Shown here one piece after another: positions 27,462 through 36,305 of a stretch of DNA of 47,133 bases. The notes under the pieces were generated by a model. The model was given only the letters and a program-made list of their open reading frames with translations. It was not told the DNA's origin and did no database searches. The translations under genes and the position numbers were made by a program. Position 1 is the stretch's first letter, and each line of letters begins with the position of its first letter. Source of the stretch: Planctomycetia bacterium (GTDB taxonomy: Bacteria > Planctomycetota > UBA1135 > UBA2386); contig SXPB01000042.1 of NCBI GenBank assembly GCA_005776475.1, positions 1 to 47,133 of the forward strand, in the 5' to 3' direction.

Positions 27462-27551
27462 TCAGCGACTGCCGACGCGCGCCGTCGCCGGGATCGCGAA
27501 CGTCGTTGACGCGTCCTCGGCGCCGAGGAACACCTTGGCGGCGACGTGCAC
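27462..27551 (-). pseudogene. Possible small ORF or gene tail
   Basis: On the minus strand, a GTG preceded by AGGAG at a good spacing starts 29 codons reading VAAKVFLGAEDASTTFAIPA then TARVGSR and a TGA. Third codon positions are almost all G or C, as in real genes here. I do not recognise a family. It may be the end of a lost gene, as seen in other gaps, or a tiny gene. Low confidence. Confidence 0.3.
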
Positions 27552-27739
27552 TGACTCTCCTGCACGTCGTGTGCTACCGGAACGGGCGCGCCGAAACGCG
27601 CGTGCGCGCTGCGCCGCGGCGCCCGTTCTGTCGTTCTTGACGACGCCGGCCGCACATGGCGGCGCGAAGGACGGCGGGGCTCGTGTGCAACGCCCGCGCA
27701 TCCCGGCATCGCATGGAACGCACACACACGGAGACTGTC

Positions 27740-29035
27740 ATGGCCAGCAAGAAGAAGGACGTTCAGGATTTCTCGGCATCGTGCAGCATCGAGAAGATGC
27801 TGCTCGACGCACTCGCCCGCGGCGACGACTCGATGCAGACGGGGCGCTACCTCGTGACCTATCGCGAAGGGGCCGCCGAAGAGGGCATGAAGGCACTGAA
27901 GACCGGGGGCATGCGCATCGCCGACTCGCGCGACTTCGACGCGCAGGCGATGGCGATGGAGGACATCGGCGACGCCGATGCGGTCGGTTTCGCCGAACTC
28001 GGCGTGGCACTGCTCGGCGCGAAGGCCGCGGAGTCCCAGGGCCTGTCGACCGCTGGCGTCACCGCCGAAGACGGTTCCGGACCCATCGAGGCCGTCGAGC
28101 CCGAGTACTTCGTGTTCGCCGACGGCAGCGACTACCTGCGCGGCTTCCTCAGTGCGTCGCAGACGATCGCTCGCGAGATGGGCGGTGGTGCGGCGGTGGC
28201 CGAACCCGAAGGCGACGAAGCCGAGGCCGAAGCGCTCGGTGCGACCTGGGGGCTGCGTGCAACCCGGGTGCCGTTGAGCCTGCGCAGCGGTGCCGGCATC
28301 AAGGTTGCCGTGCTCGACACCGGCTTCGATCTCGGCCATCCGGACTTCGCCGGTCGCCCGATCGTCTCGCGTTCGTTCGTCGGCCAGCCGGTGCAGGACC
28401 TGAACGGCCACGGCACGCACTGCATCGGAACGGCCTGCGGGCCGCGGTCGCCGGCCGGGACCACGCCGCGCTACGGCATCGGCTACGGCACGCGCATCTA
28501 CGTCGGCAAGGTGCTGACCAACGCCGGTAGCGGTAGCAGCGCGACGGTGCTCGCTGGCATGAACTGGGCGATTGCGAACCGCTGCGAAGTCATCTCGATG
28601 TCGCTCGGCGCACAGACTCCGGTCCAGGCCGCGTACACAGCCGCCGGAGCCGCAGCGTTGCGCCACGGCTTGCTGATCGTCGCCGCGGCTGGCAACACCG
28701 GCGGTCCGACCGGTGCGCCGGCGAACTCGCCGACGATCCTGTCGGTGGCCTCGGTCGACCCGAACCTGGTGCGGTCGAACTTCTCGTGCCGCGGCAAGAT
28801 CGAGATCGCCGCACCCGGTCGTGACGTGTTCTCGTCGTGGCCGCGGCCGCGTCGCTACCACACGATCTCCGGCACCAGCATGGCGACGCCGCACGTGGCC
28901 GGTTGCGCCGCGCTCTTTGCGCAGAGCAATCCCGCCTTGCGCGGCATGGCCCTGTGGCGCCAGTTGCAGGCGCGCGCGCGCCGACTGGCACAGCCCGTCG
29001 CGCACGTCGGCGCGGGCCTCGTGCAGGCTCCATGA
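27740..29035 (+). CDS. Subtilisin-like serine peptidase (S8) with N-terminal I9-like prodomain
   Basis: A 431-residue protein starting at the ATG at 27740, six bases after a GGAG. There is no signal peptide (MASKKKDVQDF). Residues ~35-135 resemble an I9 propeptide: GRYLVTYREGAAEEGMKALK at the start and IEAVEPEYFVFA at the end. The catalytic domain follows, with Asp193 (VAVLDTGFD), His224 (NGHGTHCIGTACG), oxyanion Asn319 (AAAGNTGGP) and Ser380 (SGTSMATPHVAG). All catalytic residues are present. Without a signal it may act in the cytoplasm or leave by another route. A small I9-like protein gene follows after 35 bases and is probably its partner. Confidence 0.93.
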   Translation: MASKKKDVQDFSASCSIEKMLLDALARGDDSMQTGRYLVTYREGAAEEGMKALKTGGMRIADSRDFDAQAMAMEDIGDADAVGFAELGVALLGAKAAESQGLSTAGVTAEDGSGPIEAVEPEYFVFADGSDYLRGFLSASQTIAREMGGGAAVAEPEGDEAEAEALGATWGLRATRVPLSLRSGAGIKVAVLDTGFDLGHPDFAGRPIVSRSFVGQPVQDLNGHGTHCIGTACGPRSPAGTTPRYGIGYGTRIYVGKVLTNAGSGSSATVLAGMNWAIANRCEVISMSLGAQTPVQAAYTAAGAAALRHGLLIVAAAGNTGGPTGAPANSPTILSVASVDPNLVRSNFSCRGKIEIAAPGRDVFSSWPRPRRYHTISGTSMATPHVAGCAALFAQSNPALRGMALWRQLQARARRLAQPVAHVGAGLVQAP

Positions 29036-29070
29036 GCCTGCGGTAGCCTGCACCATCCGCCACGAACCCC

Positions 29071-29307
29071 ATGCCGAAACAACCTCGCTGGACCGTGACT
29101 GCCGACGGCAAGCGTCCGCTCGCCGCCCTGGTGGCTGACCTGGGCAAGCACGGGTTCGTGGTCCGCGAGGTGCTCGGCGAGATCGGCTGCGTCATCGGTG
29201 ATGCCACCCCGGCCGCGGTCCGGCGCCTGCGCAAGCTGGATGGGGTGGCCGACATCGCCCCCGATGCGCCGATCGACCTGGGCGATCCCGACCGCGTCAC
29301 CTGGTGA
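29071..29307 (+). CDS. Small protein resembling a free-standing I9-type propeptide/inhibitor
   Basis: A 78-residue protein 35 bases after the subtilase, same strand, ending before a strong terminator. It reads RWTVTADGKRPLAALVADLG, then FVVREVLGEIGCVIGDAT, then LRKLDGVADIAPDAPIDLG. The beta-alpha-beta plan with a closing 'L..l.GVadv.PD..i' resembles the I9 propeptide of subtilases, which folds and inhibits the enzyme. No protease domain is attached. I infer that it binds the neighbouring subtilase as chaperone or inhibitor. The resemblance was judged by eye and the function is not proven. Confidence 0.65.
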   Translation: MPKQPRWTVTADGKRPLAALVADLGKHGFVVREVLGEIGCVIGDATPAAVRRLRKLDGVADIAPDAPIDLGDPDRVTW

Positions 29308-29458
29308 CCGGCCGGCTCCGGTCCCGACGGCACGGGATTCCGGAATTGCTTGCGCCTGCCGGCGCCAAACGTCGTTTTTCCCGTGGGACGATCGCGCCTG
29401 CTTCCTGCGTGCACCCGCTTGCGCCGGTGCGCCCGAGAAGGGGAAGCGAGGAGAGTCG

Positions 29459-29496
29459 GGGGGGTGCCGGAGGCGAGCCGGCGCCCCCCTGTTTTT
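29459..29496 (+). terminator. Rho-independent terminator after the subtilase operon
   Basis: A twelve-base-pair stem (GGGGGGTGCCGG with CCGGCGCCCCCC, one G-T pair) closes a seven-base loop and is followed by TGTTTTTC. It lies about 150 bases after the small I9-like gene and before the sigma factor operon. This is the clearest intrinsic terminator in the window. Confidence 0.85.
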
Positions 29497-29653
29497 CACG
29501 TGTTGAGCCTTCGTTCCAGCCCTCGCCGTCAGTTGCCCCATGCAACCCACTCCGCAACCTTCACCCGCGCCTGCCTCGCCCTACCGCAAGTCGGTCGCGA
29601 TCGGTGCGGTCGGTGGGGAGCCGTCGGCTACAGTGCCGCGATCGGGGCCTGCC

Positions 29654-30190
29654 ATGTCCGAGCTACCGGAGCATCCGCTGTCGCACGAGGAAGGAGCGCG
29701 CTTGTTCGCCGCCCTGGCGGCGGAACTGCGGCGCATTGCCGGCAGCATCGCCAAGCGGGAGGTCGGCCACACGATGCAGCCGACCGCCTTGGTCAACGAG
29801 CTGTTCATGAAGTTCTTCGGAGGGCGGCCACGCTCGTGGAACGACGAGGTCCACTTCATGCGTTCGGCTGCGGCGACGATGCGCAGCATCCTGCTCGACC
29901 ACAAGAAGCACCGGGCGGCTGCCAAGCGCGGTGGTGGAGCAGCCGACGAGCCACTCGACCTGGTCGTGCACCAGCTCGAAGCAAGCTGTGGCGGCGACCT
30001 GTTCGGTGTGCACGAGGCCATCGAAGCGTTGGCGGAACACGACCCCCTGCTCGCGGAGTACGTCCAGCTGCGGTTCTTCGGTGGGCAGACGAATGAGGAG
30101 ACCACGCGGATCCTCGGCATCAGCGAGCGCACTGGCGACAACCACTGGAACTTCGCGAAGCACTGGCTCAAGCGGAAACTCCAGCCGTGA
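29654..30190 (+). CDS. ECF-type RNA polymerase sigma factor (planctomycete-type, TIGR02999-like)
   Basis: A 178-residue protein. The ATG at 29654 fits the family, whose members begin with a short leader and 'L....Y.ELRR.A'. Visible: LFAALAAELRRIAGSIAKRE, then TMQPTALVNELFMKFF, then FMRSAAATMRSILLDHKKHR, and in region 4 AEYVQLRFFGGQTNEETTRI followed by LGISERTGDNHWNFAKHWL. These are the marks of the sigma subfamily abundant in Rhodopirellula and relatives. The TGA overlaps the GTG start of the kinase gene, so the pair is coupled; such sigma-kinase pairs are thought to form a signalling unit. Confidence 0.92.
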   Translation: MSELPEHPLSHEEGARLFAALAAELRRIAGSIAKREVGHTMQPTALVNELFMKFFGGRPRSWNDEVHFMRSAAATMRSILLDHKKHRAAAKRGGGAADEPLDLVVHQLEASCGGDLFGVHEAIEALAEHDPLLAEYVQLRFFGGQTNEETTRILGISERTGDNHWNFAKHWLKRKLQP

Positions 30191-32685
30191 ACGACCGCTT
30201 CCGTCGCTTGCGCGCTGCGTTCGAGGCCGCCAGGGCCGAAGCCGATCCCCTGCGCCGTGAGCGCGTGTTGCTCGAGACGTGTGGTGGTGATCAGGACTTG
30301 ATGGCGGAGGTCCGCGAACTGCTCGCCGACCAACCGGGCCCCGGGTTTCTCGAGACGCCTCCGGCCGCGACGCCGACCTTGCCGACGAAACTCGGCGAGT
30401 TCGAGCTCGTGCGGCCGATCGGTTCCGGGGGCAGCGGCACGGTCTGGCTGGCGCGCCAGCCGTCCCTGGACCGCAACGTCGCGGTCAAGGTCGTGCTCGA
30501 CGGCGGCACGTCGGATGCGACGCTCGAGCGGTTCCACCGCGAGTCGCGTGCGATCGCCAGCCTGTCGCACCCGCACATCGTGCCCGTGCTGAGCGACGGC
30601 ACCACGGGGGTGATGCACTGGTTCGCGATGCAGTACGTTGACGGGCACGGCCTCGACGTCGAGTTGCGCCGCCAGCGCGATCGCAAGCCGAACGAGAAAC
30701 GGCTGCTGCCCGACTTCAGCTCGGGACACTGGTTCGCTGCCGTTGCGCAGCTGTGTGCCGACGCGGCGGACGCCCTGCACACTGCCCACGAACGCGGCAT
30801 CGTGCACCGCGACGTCAAGCCGGGGAACCTGCTGCTCGACCACCAGGGCAGGGTGCTGGTCGTCGACTTCGGCATCGCGCGCGACGAGCGGTTCGGCGCG
30901 TTGACGGAACCAGGCAGCATCGCCGGCACCTGGCACTACATGAGTCCGGAGCAGGCTCGCGTCGCCGACCTGCCCGTCGACCACCGCACCGACGTGTACT
31001 CGCTCGGCGTCGTGCTGTACGAACTGCTCACGCTGCAGCGTCCGTACGAAGGCCAGACCTCGTTCGAGGTGATCGAGAGCCTCAAGCGCAGGGTGCCGCG
31101 GACGGTGCGGGCGTGGAACCAGCGCACGCCGCGCGACCTGGAAACGATCTGCATGGCGGCGATGGCCCAGGACCCGACCGCGCGGTACCCGACCGCCGCG
31201 GCGCTGCGCGACGACCTGCGCCGCTTCCTCGGTCACGAAGCGATCCTGCAGCAACCGCCCACCTGGCGCGCGCGGTTCGCCCAGGGCATGCGGGCGCGCC
31301 GTCGCAGCTTGAGGGTGGCCCTCGGTTGCGTGGTGGCGGCGGGTGTTGGCATCCTCTTGCAGTCGCAGTGGGCCGCGGCGGCAGGACGTGACACGCTGCG
31401 CCAGACACTGGCGCCGCTGCTCGCGGCCGACGACTTCGAACTCGTGACGGAAGCGCAGCTCGCCGCGGCCTGGATCGCGACCGGCGGCGACGACGGCGTC
31501 GAGGCGCAGGGGGTGCGGCGGCGACTGCTCGAGTACCGCGATCGGTTGCTCGCCAGCAGTGCCGAGGCGTTGGCGCCAAAGCCGGGCGCAGGCGCGGCTG
31601 CGGTCGCCACCGACGAGCGGGAGACCTGGCTGCGCGGCATGTTCCTGTGGTCGCGGGCCGCCGCGATCTTCGTCGACGACGTCCGTGTGGCGGCGGCGCG
31701 GCCGATCGACGCCTTCCAGGCCCAGGTTGCCGTGCGGCTCGTCGACGGTGCCGGTGCAAGCGTCCCCGGTTCGATCGCGCTGCGTTCGATCGACGGGTTG
31801 TCCAGCTTGCCCGGGCCCGTCGTCCTGTCCGCGCTGCAGGTCGGCGCACCCGTGCGACTGCCGGCGGGCCCCGTCCGGTTCGAAGTCGCCACGGCCGCCG
31901 GTGAACGTCGCGAGTTCGACCGCTTCGTCGCCGCCGCGCGCGCCTACGAGTTCGAGTTCGTCGTGCGGCCCGTCGCGCAGCAACTCGATGGCATGGTGCG
32001 CATTGCCGGTGGGGACTTGCAGCTGCCGCCCAGCGCCGCGCCGAGCGGGCTCGCGGGCAGACGCACGGCCGTGCCGGGCTTCTGGATCGACCGCTGCGAG
32101 GTGACGGTCGCCGAGTACCGCGCGTTCTGCCAGGCCACCGGCCGGAGCATGCCGTGGGGCAGCGAACGGCTCGAGCCGCGCCACGACCGGATGCCAATCG
32201 TGCACGTCAGCTTCGACGACGCGGTTGCGTACGCCGAATGGGCGGGCAAGCGACTGCCGACGGTGGCCGAGTGGCTGCTGGCCGCGCACGGGCCCGGGCC
32301 GTCGCCGCGGCGCTATCCCTGGGGGGACGTGGGCATGCACGGCAACGTCGCCGCGCCGTGGACCGGCACGCAGTCGCGCAGCGACGGCTTCGCGCTGTGG
32401 TTGCTCCATGCCGCCGTCGTCGACGCCGACCCGGCGAGTTGCAGCCCCGAGGGCGTGTTCGAATTGTTCGGCAACGTCGAGGAGTGGACCGGTTCCGCGG
32501 GCGTGGATCGTGGCCCGGCCGGTACCTTCGTGCGCAGCGACAAACGCGTGGTGTGCGGCCACGCGATGCACGTCCAGCACGTCAACCCCAAGGCCCATGT
32601 CGGCCAGACGCTGCTTGCGGACTTCGGTCCGACCCACTTCAGCCATCTGCGCGGCTTCCGCTGCGCCAGGAGTACGGAACGATGA
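30187..32685 (+). CDS. Ser/Thr protein kinase with C-terminal SUMF1-like domain
   Basis: An 832-residue membrane protein starting at the GTG that overlaps the sigma stop. The kinase domain spans ~70-355: glycine loop IGSGGSGTVWLA, Lys101 (VAVKVV), catalytic IVHRDVKPGN with Asp209, and VVDFGIA with Asp227, so all residues for catalysis are there. A transmembrane helix follows at ~375-392 (LRVALGCVVAAGVGILL). The C-terminal ~200 residues are a formylglycine-generating-enzyme-like (SUMF1) domain: FWIDRCEVTVAEYRAFCQAT, RLPTVAEWLLAAHG, LFGNVEEWT, HLRGFRCAR. It lacks the known catalytic Cys pair, so it is probably a sensor or binding domain outside the cytoplasm. Confidence 0.95.
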   Translation: MNDRFRRLRAAFEAARAEADPLRRERVLLETCGGDQDLMAEVRELLADQPGPGFLETPPAATPTLPTKLGEFELVRPIGSGGSGTVWLARQPSLDRNVAVKVVLDGGTSDATLERFHRESRAIASLSHPHIVPVLSDGTTGVMHWFAMQYVDGHGLDVELRRQRDRKPNEKRLLPDFSSGHWFAAVAQLCADAADALHTAHERGIVHRDVKPGNLLLDHQGRVLVVDFGIARDERFGALTEPGSIAGTWHYMSPEQARVADLPVDHRTDVYSLGVVLYELLTLQRPYEGQTSFEVIESLKRRVPRTVRAWNQRTPRDLETICMAAMAQDPTARYPTAAALRDDLRRFLGHEAILQQPPTWRARFAQGMRARRRSLRVALGCVVAAGVGILLQSQWAAAAGRDTLRQTLAPLLAADDFELVTEAQLAAAWIATGGDDGVEAQGVRRRLLEYRDRLLASSAEALAPKPGAGAAAVATDERETWLRGMFLWSRAAAIFVDDVRVAAARPIDAFQAQVAVRLVDGAGASVPGSIALRSIDGLSSLPGPVVLSALQVGAPVRLPAGPVRFEVATAAGERREFDRFVAAARAYEFEFVVRPVAQQLDGMVRIAGGDLQLPPSAAPSGLAGRRTAVPGFWIDRCEVTVAEYRAFCQATGRSMPWGSERLEPRHDRMPIVHVSFDDAVAYAEWAGKRLPTVAEWLLAAHGPGPSPRRYPWGDVGMHGNVAAPWTGTQSRSDGFALWLLHAAVVDADPASCSPEGVFELFGNVEEWTGSAGVDRGPAGTFVRSDKRVVCGHAMHVQHVNPKAHVGQTLLADFGPTHFSHLRGFRCARSTER

Positions 32686-33560
32686 GCAACCAAACGAGTC
32701 CGAGCACGCCTGTGCCGCCGGGGCGATTCGAACGGCGACGCGAACACATTGGGTCGAGGCAGTCTGATCCTGGTACCGATCTGGCCGCGCGGCTGGATCG
32801 GGCCAAGGCCCTGTGCACCTTCGACCAATGGAGCGATCCCGACGAGTTTCTGCTGCGCGGCGAAGCGGGCGTCGCCAACGAAATCGTGGTGTTCACCCAG
32901 GTGCTGATCCTGCGCAGCCTGCAGCGGGCGGCGTTCTCGTTGCGTGGGCTGCCGTTCGAGCCCGGGGTCGAGGACAAGTTCTGGATCGCCACGGCCAAGA
33001 ACGCCGAGCGCGTGTTCCGGCGCGCCCTGCGGAGGGCATTCGAGCCGGAGTCGCTCGACCAGGACGAACGGGACGAGGGTGGCCAACAGCAGCGTCCGCT
33101 GGCGCGACTACGGGCCTGCGAGCGGGCGTTCGCGAGCTTCGTCGGTGGCGAACTCCGGCTCGATCGACTCGGCGCCGTGGATCCGAGCGACGCCCTGGCG
33201 TTCCACGGCGCACCGGACGGCGCGAACTACTTCTGCTTCGCCGAGGCCGTGCTGGTGTTCCTGCGCCACGGCCTCAACCCGGGATTCTGGGGGCCATTGC
33301 TGCGCACCTTCGTCGGCGGCGCGCAGGTGTTCGCGGCGGTGCACTGGGATCGCCGGAGCCGGACGCGGGCCGCGTACCTGTGTCGCCCCAACACGGTCGT
33401 CGTTCCAGCCGATGTCGTGCTCGCCGGCATCGACCATTTCACCGGCGGCATGGACCACAGCCAGATGGCGCGTTGGTTCGGCGAGATCGTCGCGGTTTCC
33501 TTGCGCGACGATCCGCTGTTGCCGTCACCCCGTCCCCTCGCACCCGAGTTCCGTTCCTAG
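32682..33560 (+). CDS. Protein of unknown function in sigma-kinase operon
   Basis: A 292-residue protein. The ATG overlaps the kinase stop (ATGA), so coupling is strong. There is no signal peptide or membrane helix. It is moderately charged and appears alpha-rich, with FTQVLILRSLQRAAFSLRGL and WIATAKNAERVFRRALRRAF, followed by a beta-richer half (YFCFAEAVLVFLRHGLNPGF, RTAAYLCRP-like strand, FTGGMDHSQMARWFGEIVAV). I recognise no family. Its tight position makes it a likely cytoplasmic effector or client of the kinase. Confidence 0.65.
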   Translation: MSNQTSPSTPVPPGRFERRREHIGSRQSDPGTDLAARLDRAKALCTFDQWSDPDEFLLRGEAGVANEIVVFTQVLILRSLQRAAFSLRGLPFEPGVEDKFWIATAKNAERVFRRALRRAFEPESLDQDERDEGGQQQRPLARLRACERAFASFVGGELRLDRLGAVDPSDALAFHGAPDGANYFCFAEAVLVFLRHGLNPGFWGPLLRTFVGGAQVFAAVHWDRRSRTRAAYLCRPNTVVVPADVVLAGIDHFTGGMDHSQMARWFGEIVAVSLRDDPLLPSPRPLAPEFRS

Positions 33561-33563
33561 GAG
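33559..33563 (+). promoter_or_regulatory. Ribosome binding site deciding the next start
   Basis: AGGAG overlaps the stop of the 292-residue gene. The ATG at 33564 follows it directly, too close for initiation, while the ATG at 33570 has a six-base spacing. I therefore start the next gene at 33570. Confidence 0.7.
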
Positions 33564-33569
33564 ATGCCC

Positions 33570-33965
33570 ATGACCACGACCGTCGAAGTGCTCTACAAGC
33601 TCTACGAACAGCCGGATCCCAAGGCACGCAGGTTCGTTCCCGTCACTCGGCAGGCCGACCGCGACATCGCCGACCTGCTCGAGTGGGCAGACCCGTTGCG
33701 TGAGGTGGCGACGCACGGCAACGTCACCGAACAGAACCGGCTGCTGCGCGACTACGTGCGCCGGGTTCCGTTCGAACTGCCGGCGCAGGGTCACGTGATC
33801 GATTTCGACGAGGCGGACGACTCACGGTGGGACGAAGATTCGCAGAGTTGGGTCAAGACCCTGCTCGGCGGCGCCACCGCGTTCCCGGTGCAACTCGAGG
33901 GATCGACCGGTCCCGCGCGCCTGCACCTGGCCGTCTGGACCCGCGGGGCCACGGCGGCGCCCTGA
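33570..33965 (+). CDS. Protein of unknown function, last gene of sigma-kinase operon
   Basis: A 131-residue protein without signal peptide or membrane helix. It begins TTTVEVLYKLYEQPDPKARR and ends GPARLHLAVWTRGATAAP. Hydrophilic, Asp/Glu- and Arg-rich, with a short beta-rich end. No family is recognised. It is nine bases after the 292-residue gene with its own good ribosome binding site and completes a four-gene unit (sigma, kinase, two unknowns). The two unknown proteins may form the cytoplasmic part of a response controlled by the kinase. Confidence 0.65.
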   Translation: MTTTVEVLYKLYEQPDPKARRFVPVTRQADRDIADLLEWADPLREVATHGNVTEQNRLLRDYVRRVPFELPAQGHVIDFDEADDSRWDEDSQSWVKTLLGGATAFPVQLEGSTGPARLHLAVWTRGATAAP

Positions 33966-33976
33966 GGCTCCGGCGA

Positions 33977-33998
33977 GCTGACGCACGCGCGCGTCAGC
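33977..33998. terminator. Inverted repeat between convergent genes, possible two-way terminator
   Basis: GCTGACGC and GCGTCAGC, perfect complements, flank six bases (ACGCGC). The repeat sits between the end of the plus-strand operon and the stop of the minus-strand kelch gene, overlapping that stop. No T-run follows, so termination is inferred from position. Confidence 0.45.
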
Positions 33999-36132
33999 GG
34001 CCGAGGTCGAGCCGCAGTCCGGCACTCAGCGTGAAGCCCGCCGGTGCGCTGGTGTCGAGCGTGGCCGCCTGGAAGAAGAAGTCCTCGCCGAGCAGCGCCG
34101 CCTGGTTCGGGATCGGCAACACGAACCGCGCGACGCCGGTCGCGCTCGCGGCCAGCACCGCGCTCGCTTCGCCAGGGTTGACCAGCAGCGTGCAGCCGCC
34201 GAACGGCAGGTTGGCGCCCGTGGCCGCGCCGGCCAGCGCGACCAAGCCGCCGTTCGCGACGCGGGTCACTTCGAGTTCGAACGTCGCCTCGCCGACGCGC
34301 GGCAACGCCGCGCCGAACAGCCGCGGGGCAGTGCTCGTGCACGCCGTGCCGAGCGCAGTCGCGGCAGCAGGCGCCGTCAGCAACTCGACCGCGCCCCAGG
34401 TCGTGCCGTGGTCGAGGATCGTCAGGCGCCCGCTCGGCCCGGTCACGGCGAACCCGTACAGCAGCCACGGCACCGGGCCTCCCGCAGGCCCGGTCACCGG
34501 CAGCGGTGCCCAACCGGAGCCGGTGAACTCGAACAGCGTCGGCGCGAAGAACAGGTCGAGGTGGACCAGCCCGAGGGCGTTGCGCGCGGCGTCGAAGGCG
34601 ATCACGCCCTGTGGGGCGTTCGGCGCGTTGGCGAGCAGTTGCCAGGTCGTGCCGTTCCACGCCCAGGTGTCGCCGAGCTGCACCGGACCAAAGGGACCGA
34701 CGCCGAGGCCCCCGTGCACGACGACGCGTTGGCCGATGGGATCCCACGCCATCGAGTGGTAGCCGCGGCTCGGGGGGCCACCGGCGATCGGCGTCCACGC
34801 CACGCCGTCGAACGTCCACGCGTCGGCATAGGGGACGTCGTTCTGGTCGGCGCCGCCGAACAGCACGGCCTGTTGCCGGATCGGATCGAACACCACGGCC
34901 GCGCCCTGGCGCAGCGGCGGCGTGGCTCCGGTCGGCGTGAGCTGGGTCCAGTTGCTACCGTCCCAACGCCACAGGTCGCCGCGCACGATGCCGGTGAGGC
35001 GGTCGACGCCACCGAACAGGAACGTCGAGCCGGCCTGGTTCCACAGCACCGTGCTCAATCGCCCTGGCGGACCGTTGGCGGCGAGCAGCGTCCAGCTAGC
35101 GCCGTTCCATTCCCACAGTTGGCCGGCGATCGCCGCGTAGTCGCCGTCGAAACGATGCACCGTCGCCGAGCCGGTGGTGCAGACGGCGCTCGGCACGCTG
35201 GTCGGCAATTGGCCGAGGTTCGTGCGCAGCGACCACGCCGTGCCGTTCCAGCTCCACAGCTCGGCGCGGAAGGCGTTGGGCTCGCGCAGTCCCGTCAGCA
35301 GCACCTCCGCGCGCGTGGCGTCGTAGACGAGGCCCGCGGCGGCGACTCCTGGAGCCCACGGCGGCACAGCGCCGATCGCCCACTGGACGCCGTTGTAGGT
35401 CCACACTCCCGCGTTGGTGACCAACATGGTCCGGTTGCGCGCGGCGTCGAACACCATCGGCGTGGCGAACTGCGGTGGTGGCGACGTGGTCGTGACGACC
35501 TGGGTCCAGTTGGAACCGTTCCACTCCCAGGTGTCGGTCGGCGAACCAGGTCCGTCGGTGCCGCCGAACAGCACGACGCGCTGTCGCGCGGTGTCGCAGG
35601 CGAGGCTCGCCGCGTAGCGCGCCGATGGCGAAGTAGTCGGTGTGCGTTGCGTCCACGCTACTCCGTCGAACGTCCAGGTTTCGTTGCGGGGCAGACCCGT
35701 GATGCCGTTGAAGCCACCGAACACCACCAGCTCGTTGCGCACCTCATCGTGCACGAGTGCCGCACCCCAGCACCGGGCGGGACCGCCGGTCGTCGGTAGC
35801 ACGCTCCAGGCCATGCCGATGCGTTGCCAGACCACGAACGTCTGCGCCGACGTGCCGAACGGATCGTCGTCGACGAACGCCAGCAGCCGCCCGTTGCCAG
35901 GTTCGACGTAGCAGCTCGCCGGATTCGGAGCGGGGCCGTCCGGAGTCTGTCGCAGCACGGTGCCGTCCCACTCGAATCCATAGAGCAGGGTGCTGGGCAG
36001 CACGACCTTCTGCCGGATCGGATCGTGGCAGCCGACCGACAGGGCGGGCGGCGCCACGCGTCGCAGTTCCTGGGCGGCGAGAGCGAGGGCCGAAGCGAGA
36101 ACGGGCAACAGCACGCGGACGAAGGGCGACAT
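33994..36132 (-). CDS. Secreted kelch-type repeat protein
   Basis: A 712-residue protein. The ATG at 36132 opens a signal peptide (MSPFVRVLLPVLASALALAA). Repeats run from ~40 to ~590 and have the kelch pattern, for example RNELVVFGGFNGITGLPRNE with TWTFDGVAWTQ, and RQRVVLFGGTDGPGSPTDTW with EWNGSNWTQ. The units build a beta-propeller. The last ~130 residues are the shared secreted-protein C-terminal domain (LGTACTSTAPRLFGAALPRV, FELEVTRVANGGLVALAG, ending LSAGLRLDLGR). Likely a cell-surface or extracellular binding protein. It converges on the sigma-kinase operon. Confidence 0.85.
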   Translation of the reverse strand: MSPFVRVLLPVLASALALAAQELRRVAPPALSVGCHDPIRQKVVLPSTLLYGFEWDGTVLRQTPDGPAPNPASCYVEPGNGRLLAFVDDDPFGTSAQTFVVWQRIGMAWSVLPTTGGPARCWGAALVHDEVRNELVVFGGFNGITGLPRNETWTFDGVAWTQRTPTTSPSARYAASLACDTARQRVVLFGGTDGPGSPTDTWEWNGSNWTQVVTTTSPPPQFATPMVFDAARNRTMLVTNAGVWTYNGVQWAIGAVPPWAPGVAAAGLVYDATRAEVLLTGLREPNAFRAELWSWNGTAWSLRTNLGQLPTSVPSAVCTTGSATVHRFDGDYAAIAGQLWEWNGASWTLLAANGPPGRLSTVLWNQAGSTFLFGGVDRLTGIVRGDLWRWDGSNWTQLTPTGATPPLRQGAAVVFDPIRQQAVLFGGADQNDVPYADAWTFDGVAWTPIAGGPPSRGYHSMAWDPIGQRVVVHGGLGVGPFGPVQLGDTWAWNGTTWQLLANAPNAPQGVIAFDAARNALGLVHLDLFFAPTLFEFTGSGWAPLPVTGPAGGPVPWLLYGFAVTGPSGRLTILDHGTTWGAVELLTAPAAATALGTACTSTAPRLFGAALPRVGEATFELEVTRVANGGLVALAGAATGANLPFGGCTLLVNPGEASAVLAASATGVARFVLPIPNQAALLGEDFFFQAATLDTSAPAGFTLSAGLRLDLGR

Positions 36133-36305
36133 GGTTACGTCTGGGTAGCGACTGGCGGCATGGGTGCGGGACCAATGCCGCACGGCCCGCCATGTGCAAG
36201 GGGCGTGCCTGGCAGCAGTGTAGCGCCAACTTCGCGCCCCGACCGGTTGCTGCGGTCGTCGCGGCGAAGTAGACGCGATTGCCGGCGGCGACGAATCTGC
36301 CGTAG

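Noticed and set aside
29581-32646. A 1021-codon open frame on the minus strand
   Set aside because: It is antisense to the sigma factor and kinase, has shadow composition and no recognisable motif.
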